NCBI GenBank assembly: GCA_036770645.1
Contig: DAIPIU010000001.1
Span: forward strand, 1 to 64,000
Direction: 5' to 3'
Source: Rubrimonas sp036770645
GTDB lineage: Bacteria > Pseudomonadota > Alphaproteobacteria > Rhodobacterales > Rhodobacteraceae
DNA: 64,000 nt
Made by a program: the position numbers and the translations under genes. How positions within the stretch are numbered: position 1 is the first letter of the stretch; each line of letters begins with the position of its first letter. Shown in pieces: positions 1 to 9,795 of the stretch. The notes under the pieces are model-generated. The model saw only the letters and a list, made by a program, of their open reading frames with translations, was not told where the DNA came from and made no database searches.

Positions 1-2785
<2,785 letters not shown>

Positions 2786-2793
2786 CCGCGGCC

Positions 2794-2815
2794 GGGCCGC
2801 CCGCGCGGGCGGCCC
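2794..2815 (+). terminator. GC-rich palindrome just after rpoC
   Basis: A perfect 11+11 palindrome (GGGCCGCCCGC and its complement) begins 8 bases after the rpoC stop. It could act as the first part of the rpoBC operon terminator. No T-run follows, so intrinsic termination is not assured. Confidence 0.45.
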
Positions 2816-2836
2816 GCCGCGACCGACGGGACCGAT

Positions 2837-2871
2837 CATGCGGCGCGCCCCGGCCCGGGGCGCGCCGCATG
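2837..2871 (+). terminator. Very strong hairpin after rpoC
   Basis: Two perfect 17-base inverted arms (2837-2853 and 2855-2871, starting CATGCGGCGCGCC) surround a single central C. It is one of the longest perfect inverted repeats noticed in the window. It lies in the 277-base stretch between rpoC and the next gene, where I see no other gene. The likeliest role is transcription termination or 3'-end protection of the rpoC mRNA, although there is no T-tract. Confidence 0.55.
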
Positions 2872-3062
2872 CATTCCGGGGCGGCGGATGCGCATCGCGC
2901 GGCGGGGGGCGGGCGGGCGGCCCCGCCCGCCCCGTCCCGCAGCGCGCCGGATCGCGCGCGGGGCCTTGCCGAAGCCGCGGGACGCCCGACCCTTGCGCCG
3001 GCGCGGCCGGTCGGTCCAGCCTTCGCGCCGCGCCGGCGATGGCGGCAGGTCAGGGGGCGGCG

Positions 3063-3371
3063 ATGTTCGTGGCGATGAACCGGTTCCGGGTGACGAAGGG
3101 GCGCGAGGCCGAGTTCGAGGCGGTCTGGACCGGGCGCGACAGCCGGCTGGCCGGCACGCCGGGATTCGTCGATTTCCGCCTGCTGCGCGGGCCGGCGCGG
3201 GGCGACCACACGCTGTACTGCTCGCACAGCATCTGGACGGGTCGCGAGGCCTTCCTCGCCTGGACCCGGTCCGAGGCCTTCCGCGAGGCGCATCGCGGGG
3301 TGGGCGAGCGGCGCGACCTCTATCTCGGGCCGCCCGACTTCGAGGATTACGAGGCCGTGACGGGGGCCTGA
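3063..3371 (+). CDS. HmoA-like antibiotic biosynthesis monooxygenase (ABM) domain protein
   Basis: A 102-residue single-domain protein of the ABM/dimeric alpha-beta barrel fold. The pattern MNRFRVTKGREAEFE, then PGFVDFRLLRGP, then an aromatic-rich strand (YCSHSIW) and SEAFREAH resembles HmoA-type haem-degrading monooxygenases, which are small cytosolic proteins that bind haem as dimers. The Asn in MNRF and the His in EAH are the positions usually tied to haem chemistry in that group. The start is the ATG at 3063, preceded by a purine-rich stretch (AGGTCAGGGGG). The gene stands alone between rpoC and the fabI cluster. Family is fairly sure; haem degradation itself is inferred and a quinol or other monooxygenase role remains possible. 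Confidence 0.75.
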   Translation: MFVAMNRFRVTKGREAEFEAVWTGRDSRLAGTPGFVDFRLLRGPARGDHTLYCSHSIWTGREAFLAWTRSEAFREAHRGVGERRDLYLGPPDFEDYEAVTGA

Positions 3372-3450
3372 CCGGCTGCGGCGCCGGGCCGCAGGGTGGA
3401 ATCCCCACAGGTTCCGCGAATCCGGATCATCCCGCAAAGTCCTTTCGTCT

Positions 3451-3478
3451 TTGCCGTGTCACGGTTACGGCGTAGGCT
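3451..3478 (+). promoter_or_regulatory. Candidate promoter of the fabI-DUF3141-pta-ackA cluster
   Basis: TTGCCG (3451-3456) and TAGGCT (3473-3478) are separated by 16 bases, and the ATG at 3508 follows 30 bases later. The same two hexamers recur before folD (9742-9768) with a 15-base spacer, which supports a shared promoter type. Read by eye only. Confidence 0.4.
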
Positions 3479-3507
3479 TTGTGCAATGCAGCACGCAGGA
3501 GGCGCGC

Positions 3508-4269
3508 ATGTTCTCTCTCGCCGGCAAGAAGGCGCTCGTGGTCGGCATCGCCAACGACCAGTCCATCGCCTGGGGCTGCGCCAAGGCCCTGCGCGCCCAG
3601 GGCGCCGATCTCGCCGTCACCTACCTCAACGCCAAGGCCGAGCGCTTCGTGCGCCCGCTGGCCGAGGAGCTGGGGGCGGAGATCATCCTGCCGCTCGACG
3701 TCCAGCACGACGCGGAACTCGAGGCGGCGTTCGCCGAGATCGCGGCGAAATGGGGCCGGCTCGACACGCTGCTGCACTCCATCGCCTTCTGCCCGAAGGA
3801 GGATCTGCACGGCCGGGTCGTCGACTGCTCGCGCGAGGGCTTCGGGCTGGCGATGGACATCTCGGTGCATTCCTTCCTGCGCATGGTGCGGCTGGCCGAG
3901 CCGCTGATGGGCGCGGGCGGCACCTGCATGACGGTCACCTTCAACGGCTCGCAGCGCGTGATCGACAGCTACAACGTCATGGGGCCGGTCAAGGCGGCGC
4001 TCGAATCGGCCGCGCGCTACCTCGCGGGCGAGCTGGGGCAGAAGGGCATCGCGGTGCATGCGCTGTCGCCCGGGCCGCTGCACACCCGCGCGGCCTCGGG
4101 CCTGCCGCAGTTCGACAAGCTGGTGAACGCCGCCATCGACAGCTCGCCCCTCCGCCGGCTCGCCTCGATCGAGGAAACCGGCGCGCTCTGCGCCTTTCTC
4201 GCCTCCGACGAGGCCCGCGGCATGACCGGCGGGCTGCATTTCGTCGACGGCGGCTTCAACATCGTCTGA
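3508..4269 (+). CDS. fabI: FabI-like enoyl-ACP reductase (SDR family), cluster paralogue
   Basis: A 253-residue short-chain dehydrogenase of the FabI type, which reduces enoyl-ACP (or enoyl-CoA) with NAD(P)H. The divergent FabI cofactor motif VVGIANDQSIAWG is at residues 11-23, and the Tyr-x6-Lys pair is Tyr155/Lys162 in SYNVMGPVKAALES. The second active-site tyrosine of E. coli FabI (Tyr146) aligns with Phe145 here. ATG 3508 is chosen because CAGGAGG lies just upstream; an in-frame start at 3451 has no such support. The gene opens a same-strand cluster with a DUF3141 hydrolase, a MaoC-Pta fusion and acetate kinase, so it is probably a specialised paralogue rather than the only fatty-acid-synthesis FabI. 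Family is certain; the substrate is uncertain. Confidence 0.85.
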   Translation: MFSLAGKKALVVGIANDQSIAWGCAKALRAQGADLAVTYLNAKAERFVRPLAEELGAEIILPLDVQHDAELEAAFAEIAAKWGRLDTLLHSIAFCPKEDLHGRVVDCSREGFGLAMDISVHSFLRMVRLAEPLMGAGGTCMTVTFNGSQRVIDSYNVMGPVKAALESAARYLAGELGQKGIAVHALSPGPLHTRAASGLPQFDKLVNAAIDSSPLRRLASIEETGALCAFLASDEARGMTGGLHFVDGGFNIV

Positions 4270-4280
4270 GGAGACATCCC

Positions 4281-6671
4281 ATGCCCGCTTCCATCGCGCT
4301 CGGCGATACCCGCGCCGTCGCCGAACTGATGGCCCGGGCCCGGGTCACCTCGGCCGAGCTGGGCGCGGCAGAGGCGCGCAACAGCGTCGACGCCGCGGCC
4401 CAGCAGGCCGAGCTGGTGCACCGGGCCCTGTCGCGCAACCTCGAGCGCATCGGGCGCGAGCATGGTGCGCGCGGCAAGGCGCTGGCCGAGGCGATGGCCG
4501 CGCGGCTGGCCGACAAGGCGGCGATGGCGCCGGGACGGCTGATGCAGGACGCCGCCGCCTATGCGGCCGACGCCGCCCAGCGCGCGGTGCTGATGCTCGA
4601 CCTGTTCCGCCGCCGCGGCGACCAGTTCATCGCGCACGAGGCCGCCGACTGCCCGCCGGTGCTCGATTACGACTACGAGCTGATCATGGACGGCGCGGCG
4701 CTGGCGCGGCCCTGCAACTACTACCTGCTGCGCATCCTGCCGCGCGAGACGCCGACGATCGCCACCAAGCGCCCCTACGTCATCATCGACCCGCGCGCGG
4801 GCCACGGCCCCGGCATCGGCGGCTTCAAGGCCGACAGCCAGGTGGGCGTGGCGCTGGCCAAGGGCCACCCGGTCTATTTCGTGGCCTTCCGCCCCTTCCC
4901 GGTGCCGGGCCAGACGCTGGCCGACGTGGTGCTGGCCGAGGCCGCCTTCGTGCGCGAGATCCAGCGCCGCCACCCGGATTCGAGCAAGCCGATCATCATC
5001 GGCAACTGCCAGGGCGGCTGGGCGACCGCGCTGCTGGCCGCCACCAACCCCGACCTCGCCGGGCCGGTGGTGTTCAACGGCGCGCCCATGGCCTACTGGT
5101 CGGGCAAGGTCGGCGAGAACCCGATGCGCTACAATGGCGGGCTGATGGGCGGGGTCGCGCCCGCGCTGCTGCTGGCCGACATGGGCGGCGGCAAGCTCGA
5201 CGGCGCGTGGCTGGTGATGAACTTCGAGTTCCTCAACCCGTCGCGCAACTTCTTCAGCCAGTATCACGACCTGTTCCGGGACATCGACGGCGGCGGCGAG
5301 CGTTTCCTCGAATTCCAGAAATGGTGGGGCGGCTATTTCTGGATGAACGAGGCCGAGATCCGCTGGATCGTCGAGCAGCTGTTCGTCGGCAACAGGCTGG
5401 CCCGCGGCGACGCCATGCTCGAGCACGCCATGCGCGTGGATCTCAAGAAGATCCGTGCGCCCATCATCGTGTTCGCCAGCCACGGCGACAATATCACCCC
5501 GCCGCAGCAGGCGCTGAACTGGATCGTCGACTGCTATGCCAGCGAGGACGAGATCAAGCTGGCCGGGCAGCGCATCATCTACATGGTGCACGACAAGGTC
5601 GGCCATCTGGGCATCTTCGTCAGCAGCACCATCGCCAAGCGCGAACACTCCGAGATGGCCTCGACGATGAAGACCATCGAGGCGCTCGCGCCCGGGCTCT
5701 ACGAGATGGTGATCGAGGACGTGATCGGCGAAGGCCACGAGACCAGCTTCGTGGTGTCGTTCCACAAGCGCCGGCTGGCCGATCTCGCCGGGCTCGACGA
5801 CGGCCGGCACGAGGAGAAGGCGCTGGCCGCGGTGGCGCGCTTCTCCGCGGCGCTGGCGGAGGCCTACGAGGTGGGCGTGCGCCCGATGGTCAAGCCGATG
5901 GTCTCGACCGCCACGGTGGAACTCGGCCGGGCCATGCACCCGCTGCGCCTGCAGCGCTCGGCCTTCGCCAGCGTCAACCCGGCGATGCGCCCGGTCGAGG
6001 CGCTGGCCGAGACGGTGCGCGCCCAGCGCAGGCCGGTCGCGCCCGACAACGGTTTCGTGGCGCTGGAGAGGCTCTGGGCGCAGGGGCTGACCCAGTCGCT
6101 GGACCTGTTCCGCGACATGCGCGACATGATGGCCGAACTGGCCTTCCTGTCGGTCTGGGCGACGCCGGCGATGATCGCCTACGGGGCCAAGCTCGCGACG
6201 CCGCGGCCCAAGCTCGACGCCCAGGCGCTGCGCATGATGCCCGAGGTGCAGAACGCGCTGCTGAACATCGCGCGCGGCGGCTATCCGGAGGCGGTGATCC
6301 GCATGCTGATCATGCTGGCCGAGGCGCGCGGCTCGGTGCGCCGCGACCGGCTGGAGCGGTCGGCCAAGGTGCTGACCGGCGACGCGCCCTTCGCCGGGCT
6401 CGGGGCCGAGCGGCGCGCGCAGATCATCCAGGAGCAGTCGATCGTGGTGCAGTTCGACCCCGAGGCGGCGGTCGCGGCGCTGCCCGCGATGCTGGACACC
6501 GCCGAGGAGCGCGCCCGCGCCATCGCGGTGGTCGAGTTCGTCCTCGGGCCGCGCGCCGAGATGGAGGAGCACACGGTCGAACGGCTCGCCCAGTTCCGGG
6601 CCGCGCTCGACCTGCCGCCGCTGCCGCCGGGCGAAGGCGACGGACCCGCGCTCATCCAGGCCGCCGAGTGA
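4281..6671 (+). CDS. DUF3141 alpha/beta hydrolase, PHA-synthase-like active site
   Basis: A 796-residue DUF3141 protein. Its central part is an alpha/beta hydrolase whose nucleophile elbow is GNCQGG, with Cys243 where most hydrolases carry Ser. Asp403 (HGDNITPP) and His442 (DKVGHLG) complete a Cys-Asp-His triad with spacing close to that of PhaC polyhydroxyalkanoate synthases. The N-terminal 120 residues are Ala-rich and helical; the C-terminal half (about 480-796) is mostly helical and has no motif I recognise. No signal peptide is visible. ATG 4281 follows the fabI stop by 11 bases with GAGGAG upstream. It lies between fabI and a MaoC-Pta fusion, so a role in acyl-CoA or PHA chemistry is likely, but the reaction is unknown. 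Confidence 0.85.
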   Translation: MPASIALGDTRAVAELMARARVTSAELGAAEARNSVDAAAQQAELVHRALSRNLERIGREHGARGKALAEAMAARLADKAAMAPGRLMQDAAAYAADAAQRAVLMLDLFRRRGDQFIAHEAADCPPVLDYDYELIMDGAALARPCNYYLLRILPRETPTIATKRPYVIIDPRAGHGPGIGGFKADSQVGVALAKGHPVYFVAFRPFPVPGQTLADVVLAEAAFVREIQRRHPDSSKPIIIGNCQGGWATALLAATNPDLAGPVVFNGAPMAYWSGKVGENPMRYNGGLMGGVAPALLLADMGGGKLDGAWLVMNFEFLNPSRNFFSQYHDLFRDIDGGGERFLEFQKWWGGYFWMNEAEIRWIVEQLFVGNRLARGDAMLEHAMRVDLKKIRAPIIVFASHGDNITPPQQALNWIVDCYASEDEIKLAGQRIIYMVHDKVGHLGIFVSSTIAKREHSEMASTMKTIEALAPGLYEMVIEDVIGEGHETSFVVSFHKRRLADLAGLDDGRHEEKALAAVARFSAALAEAYEVGVRPMVKPMVSTATVELGRAMHPLRLQRSAFASVNPAMRPVEALAETVRAQRRPVAPDNGFVALERLWAQGLTQSLDLFRDMRDMMAELAFLSVWATPAMIAYGAKLATPRPKLDAQALRMMPEVQNALLNIARGGYPEAVIRMLIMLAEARGSVRRDRLERSAKVLTGDAPFAGLGAERRAQIIQEQSIVVQFDPEAAVAALPAMLDTAEERARAIAVVEFVLGPRAEMEEHTVERLAQFRAALDLPPLPPGEGDGPALIQAAE

Positions 6672-6682
6672 GGGAGGGGCCG

Positions 6683-8071
6683 ATGCCCTGGGAGAACCGC
6701 CTGTTCGACGAACTGAAGATCGGCGACGAGGCGCAGATCGAGCGCCTGTGCCGCGCCGAGGATTTCCTCGTGTTCGCCCACGCCTCGGGCAACCACAACC
6801 CCATGCACATCTCCGCGGTCGACGGCGACGGCGACGGGGTGAAGGAATCCATCGCCCCCAGCATGTGGGTCGGCTCGCTGATCTCGGCGGTGCTCGGCAA
6901 TGTGCTGCCGGGCCCGGGCACGCTCTACCGCGCGCAGTCTCTGCGCTTCGTCGGCCGCGCCCATGAGGGCGACACGCTGGTGATCGGCGTGCGCGTCACC
7001 GCGAAGCCCGAAGAGGGCGTCGTGGCGCTCGACACCTGGGTGCGCCACTGCGACGGGCGGCCGGTCTGCGAGGGAGAGGCGCTGGTCGAGGCCCCGAAGG
7101 CCAAGGTCACCTACGACGACAGCCACATCCCCGGCCTGACGGTCCAGCGCCACATCCATTTCGACGCGCTGGTGGCGCGCGCCGAAAGCCTGCCGCCGCT
7201 GCCCACCTCGGTCGCCGCGCCGGAATCGGCCGACGCGCTGGAGGGGGCGCTGCTGGGCCTGCGCCACACGCTGATCCAGCCCATCCTGATCGGCGACGCC
7301 GCGAAGATCCGCGCGCTCGCCGCCCAGATCGGCGAGGACCTCTCGGGCGTCGAGATCGAGGACGTGCCCGATCACGCGCAGGCCGCCGCCCGCGCCGTGG
7401 CGATGGTGCACGAGGGGCGCGCGCGCGCGGTGATGAAGGGCCACCTGCACACCGACGTGCTGCTGGGGCAGGTGGTCAAGCGCGAGGGCGGGCTGCGCAC
7501 GGGGCGGCGGCTGTCGCACATCTTCATCATGGACGTGCCGGGGCTGTCGCATCTTCTGATGGTCACCGACGCCGCGATCAACATCGCCCCCGACCTCGAC
7601 ACCAAGGCCGACATCATCCGCAACGCCATCGACCTCGAACACGCGCTCGGCAACCCCGAGCCGCGGGTGGCCGTGCTGTCGGCCATCGAGACCGTGTCGA
7701 CCAAGATGCAGTCCAGCATGGACGCCGCCATCCTGTCCAAGATGGCCGACCGCGGCCAGATCACCGGCGGGCTGGTGGACGGGCCGCTGGCCATGGACAA
7801 CGCCATGAGCCTCGAGGCCGCGCGCATCAAGGGCGTGCGCTCCTCGGTGGCGGGCATGGCCGACGTGCTGGTGGTGCCGACCATCGAGGCCGGCAACATG
7901 CTCGCCAAGCAGCTGTCGCTGCTGGCCCACGCCGAATCGGGCGGCCTCGTGATGGGCGCGCAGGTGCCGGTGATCCTGACCAGCCGCGCCGACAACGAGA
8001 AGGCGCGGCTGGCCTCCTGCGCCGTGGCCGCGCTCTATGCGGACTGGCTGGCGCGCGGCAGGCCGGCATGA
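6683..8071 (+). CDS. MaoC-like hydratase / phosphate acetyltransferase fusion
   Basis: A 462-residue two-domain protein. Residues 1-150 are a MaoC/PhaJ-type hot-dog domain (enoyl-CoA hydratase fold); residues 170-460 are a phosphotransacylase domain, which exchanges CoA for phosphate on acyl groups, with motifs such as VMKGHLHTDVLLG, VTDAAINIAPD and GPLAMDNAMS. In the hydratase domain the usual catalytic Asp-x4-His is Asn37/His42 (ASGNHNPMH), and the glycine-rich IAHGM region is replaced by a DGDGDG insert and IAPSM, so hydratase activity is doubtful. The start at 6683 has AGGGAGGGG upstream. The last four bases overlap ackA (ATGA), implying coupled translation. The phosphotransacylase call is firm; the natural acyl substrate is unknown. 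Confidence 0.88.
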   Translation: MPWENRLFDELKIGDEAQIERLCRAEDFLVFAHASGNHNPMHISAVDGDGDGVKESIAPSMWVGSLISAVLGNVLPGPGTLYRAQSLRFVGRAHEGDTLVIGVRVTAKPEEGVVALDTWVRHCDGRPVCEGEALVEAPKAKVTYDDSHIPGLTVQRHIHFDALVARAESLPPLPTSVAAPESADALEGALLGLRHTLIQPILIGDAAKIRALAAQIGEDLSGVEIEDVPDHAQAAARAVAMVHEGRARAVMKGHLHTDVLLGQVVKREGGLRTGRRLSHIFIMDVPGLSHLLMVTDAAINIAPDLDTKADIIRNAIDLEHALGNPEPRVAVLSAIETVSTKMQSSMDAAILSKMADRGQITGGLVDGPLAMDNAMSLEAARIKGVRSSVAGMADVLVVPTIEAGNMLAKQLSLLAHAESGGLVMGAQVPVILTSRADNEKARLASCAVAALYADWLARGRPA

Positions 8072-9231
8072 GCGGCATCCTGACCATCAACGCCGGGTCG
8101 TCCTCGATCAAGTTCGCGCTCTACGCGCTCGAGGGCGCGCCGGTGCTGCGCGCCGCGGGGCAGGTCGAGGGGATCGGCACCGATCCGAAGATCGCCATGA
8201 AGGACGCCGCGCGCGCGACCCTGATGGCGGAGGGCTTCGCCGGCGGGGCCGATCACGAGGGGGCGCTGGCGCGCATCATCGCCGCGCTCGACGCGCATTT
8301 CCCCGACGCCGCGGTGCGCGCCGTCGGCCACCGCATCGTGCATGGCGGCCGCGGCTACGCCGCGCCGGTGGCGCTGGACGCGGCGATCCTCGACGAGCTC
8401 GAAGGGCTCGACCCCTTCGCGCCGCTGCACCAGCCGCACAACCTTGCCGCCGTGCGCGCGGCCATGGCGCGGTTCCCCGGCGCGCTTCAGGTCGGCTGTT
8501 TCGACACCGCCTTCCACCGCACCCAGCCTTTCGAGGCCGAGGCCTTCGCCCTGCCGCTGGCGCTGCACGAGGAGGGCATCCGCCGCTACGGCTTCCACGG
8601 CCTGTCCTACGAATACGTCTCGGGCGAACTGGCGCGCATCGACCCCGCACGGGCCGCGGGGCGGGTGGTGATCTGCCATCTCGGCAACGGGGCCTCGATG
8701 TGCATGCTGAAGGGCGGGCAGGCGCAGGGCTCGACCATGGGCTTCACCGCGCTCGACGGCCTGCCGATGGGCACGCGCTGCGGCCAGCTCGACCCCGGCG
8801 TGCTGCTGTGGCTGATGGACCAGCGCGGCATGGGGCCCGAGGCGATCACCGACCTGCTGTATCGCCGCTCCGGCCTGCTGGGCCTGTCGGGCGTGTCGAA
8901 CGACATGCGCGCGCTGCGCGCTTCGGACGACCCGAACGCCGCGCGGGCGATCTCGGTCTTCACCTACCGCATCCGCCGCGAGATCGGGGCGATGGCGGCG
9001 GCGCTGGGCGGGCTCGACGCGCTGGTGTTCTGCGGCGGCATCGGCGAGAACGCCGACTTCGTGCGCGCCGGGGCCTGCGAGGGGCTGGGCTGGATGGGCG
9101 TGGCGCTCGACCCCGCCCGCAACGCCGTCTCCGCCCCGCTGATCTCGCCCGACGACGCCCCCGTGGCGGTCCGTGTCATCCGCACCGACGAGGAGATCGT
9201 CATCGCGCGCGCCTGCGCCACGCTGATGTGA
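8068..9231 (+). CDS. ackA: Acetate/propionate family kinase
   Basis: A 387-residue ASKHA-fold kinase that transfers the phosphate of acetyl phosphate (or a related acyl phosphate) to ADP. Diagnostic motifs run in order: INAGSSSIKFAL at the N-terminus, GHRIVHGG, DTAFHRTQP, GFHGLSYEYVS, GNGASMCML, DGLPMGTRCGQLDPG and FCGGIGENADFVR. It overlaps the upstream phosphotransacylase by ATGA, so the two enzymes probably form an acyl-CoA to acyl phosphate to acid plus ATP route. Length is typical of the family (about 390-400). The substrate may be longer than acetate, given its neighbours. Confidence 0.93.
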   Translation: MSGILTINAGSSSIKFALYALEGAPVLRAAGQVEGIGTDPKIAMKDAARATLMAEGFAGGADHEGALARIIAALDAHFPDAAVRAVGHRIVHGGRGYAAPVALDAAILDELEGLDPFAPLHQPHNLAAVRAAMARFPGALQVGCFDTAFHRTQPFEAEAFALPLALHEEGIRRYGFHGLSYEYVSGELARIDPARAAGRVVICHLGNGASMCMLKGGQAQGSTMGFTALDGLPMGTRCGQLDPGVLLWLMDQRGMGPEAITDLLYRRSGLLGLSGVSNDMRALRASDDPNAARAISVFTYRIRREIGAMAAALGGLDALVFCGGIGENADFVRAGACEGLGWMGVALDPARNAVSAPLISPDDAPVAVRVIRTDEEIVIARACATLM

Positions 9232-9257
9232 TCGCGGCGCGACCGATCGTCGCCGTC

Positions 9258-9273
9258 TACGACTTTGGTCGTA
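9258..9273. promoter_or_regulatory. Perfect inverted repeat TACGAC-N4-GTCGTA
   Basis: Six-base perfect arms with the spacer TTTG sit 27 bases after ackA and 80 bases before the solo response regulator gene. The site resembles an operator for a dimeric regulator more than a terminator, since the stem is short and AT-containing and has no T-run. The binding protein is unknown. Confidence 0.4.
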
Positions 9274-9352
9274 ACCCTCTGTTCACGGCTGCCGGCGCAT
9301 CACTGGTCCTGCGGGCGCATCGAGGCCCGCAGCAGCGGGGACCAGAGACAGC

Positions 9353-9724
9353 ATGGCGCGCATCCTGATTGCCGAAGACGACCCCGACCTGTGCTGGATC
9401 TGGTCCGAGACGCTGACGGATGCGGGCCACGAGGTCGAGGTCGCCCAGGACGGCGCGACGGCGGCCGCCCTGCTCGAGCGCGCGGTCTTCGACGTGATGC
9501 TCTGCGACGTGATCATGCCCGCCAGCGGCGCGCTGGTGCTGACCAGGCTGGCGCGCGCGCTTCAGCCCGGGCTGCGCATCGTGGTGGTGACCGGTTCGCT
9601 GGCGCTGCGCGACCGCCCGATCGAGGAGGCGGTGACCGACGCCGACCGCGCGCTGCGCAAGCCCATCGACCTCGACCTGCTGTGCGACGTGGTGGACGAC
9701 CTGCTCTGCGCCAGGGCCGCCTGA
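9353..9724 (+). CDS. Stand-alone CheY-like response regulator
   Basis: A 123-residue single receiver domain with no output domain. The acidic pocket is EDD near residues 8-10, the phosphoacceptor is Asp52 (MLCDVIMP), the switch Thr is in VVVTGS, and the conserved Lys is in LRKPID. Such proteins work by protein-protein contact, usually in phosphorelays or motility. No histidine kinase lies next to it; the nearest kinase in the window is cckA, about 16 kb away. It lies downstream of ackA, separated by a perfect inverted repeat (9258-9273), and upstream of folD on the same strand. Partner unknown. Confidence 0.88.
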   Translation: MARILIAEDDPDLCWIWSETLTDAGHEVEVAQDGATAAALLERAVFDVMLCDVIMPASGALVLTRLARALQPGLRIVVVTGSLALRDRPIEEAVTDADRALRKPIDLDLLCDVVDDLLCARAA

Positions 9725-9741
9725 CGGCATCGCCCGCCCTT

Positions 9742-9768
9742 TTGCCGGCGCGCCATCGCCGCTAGGCT
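9742..9768 (+). promoter_or_regulatory. Candidate folD promoter
   Basis: TTGCCG (9742-9747) and TAGGCT (9763-9768) with a 15-base spacer end 27 bases before the folD ATG. The hexamers are identical to those before fabI at 3451-3478. Confidence 0.38.
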
Positions 9769-9795
9769 GGCGGCGTCGCAGCGGGGGAGGGGCCG

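Noticed and set aside
2786..3062. Minus- and plus-strand frames between rpoC and the ABM gene
   Set aside because: All are Arg/Gly/Pro-rich shadows with no motif; the region is better explained by hairpins.
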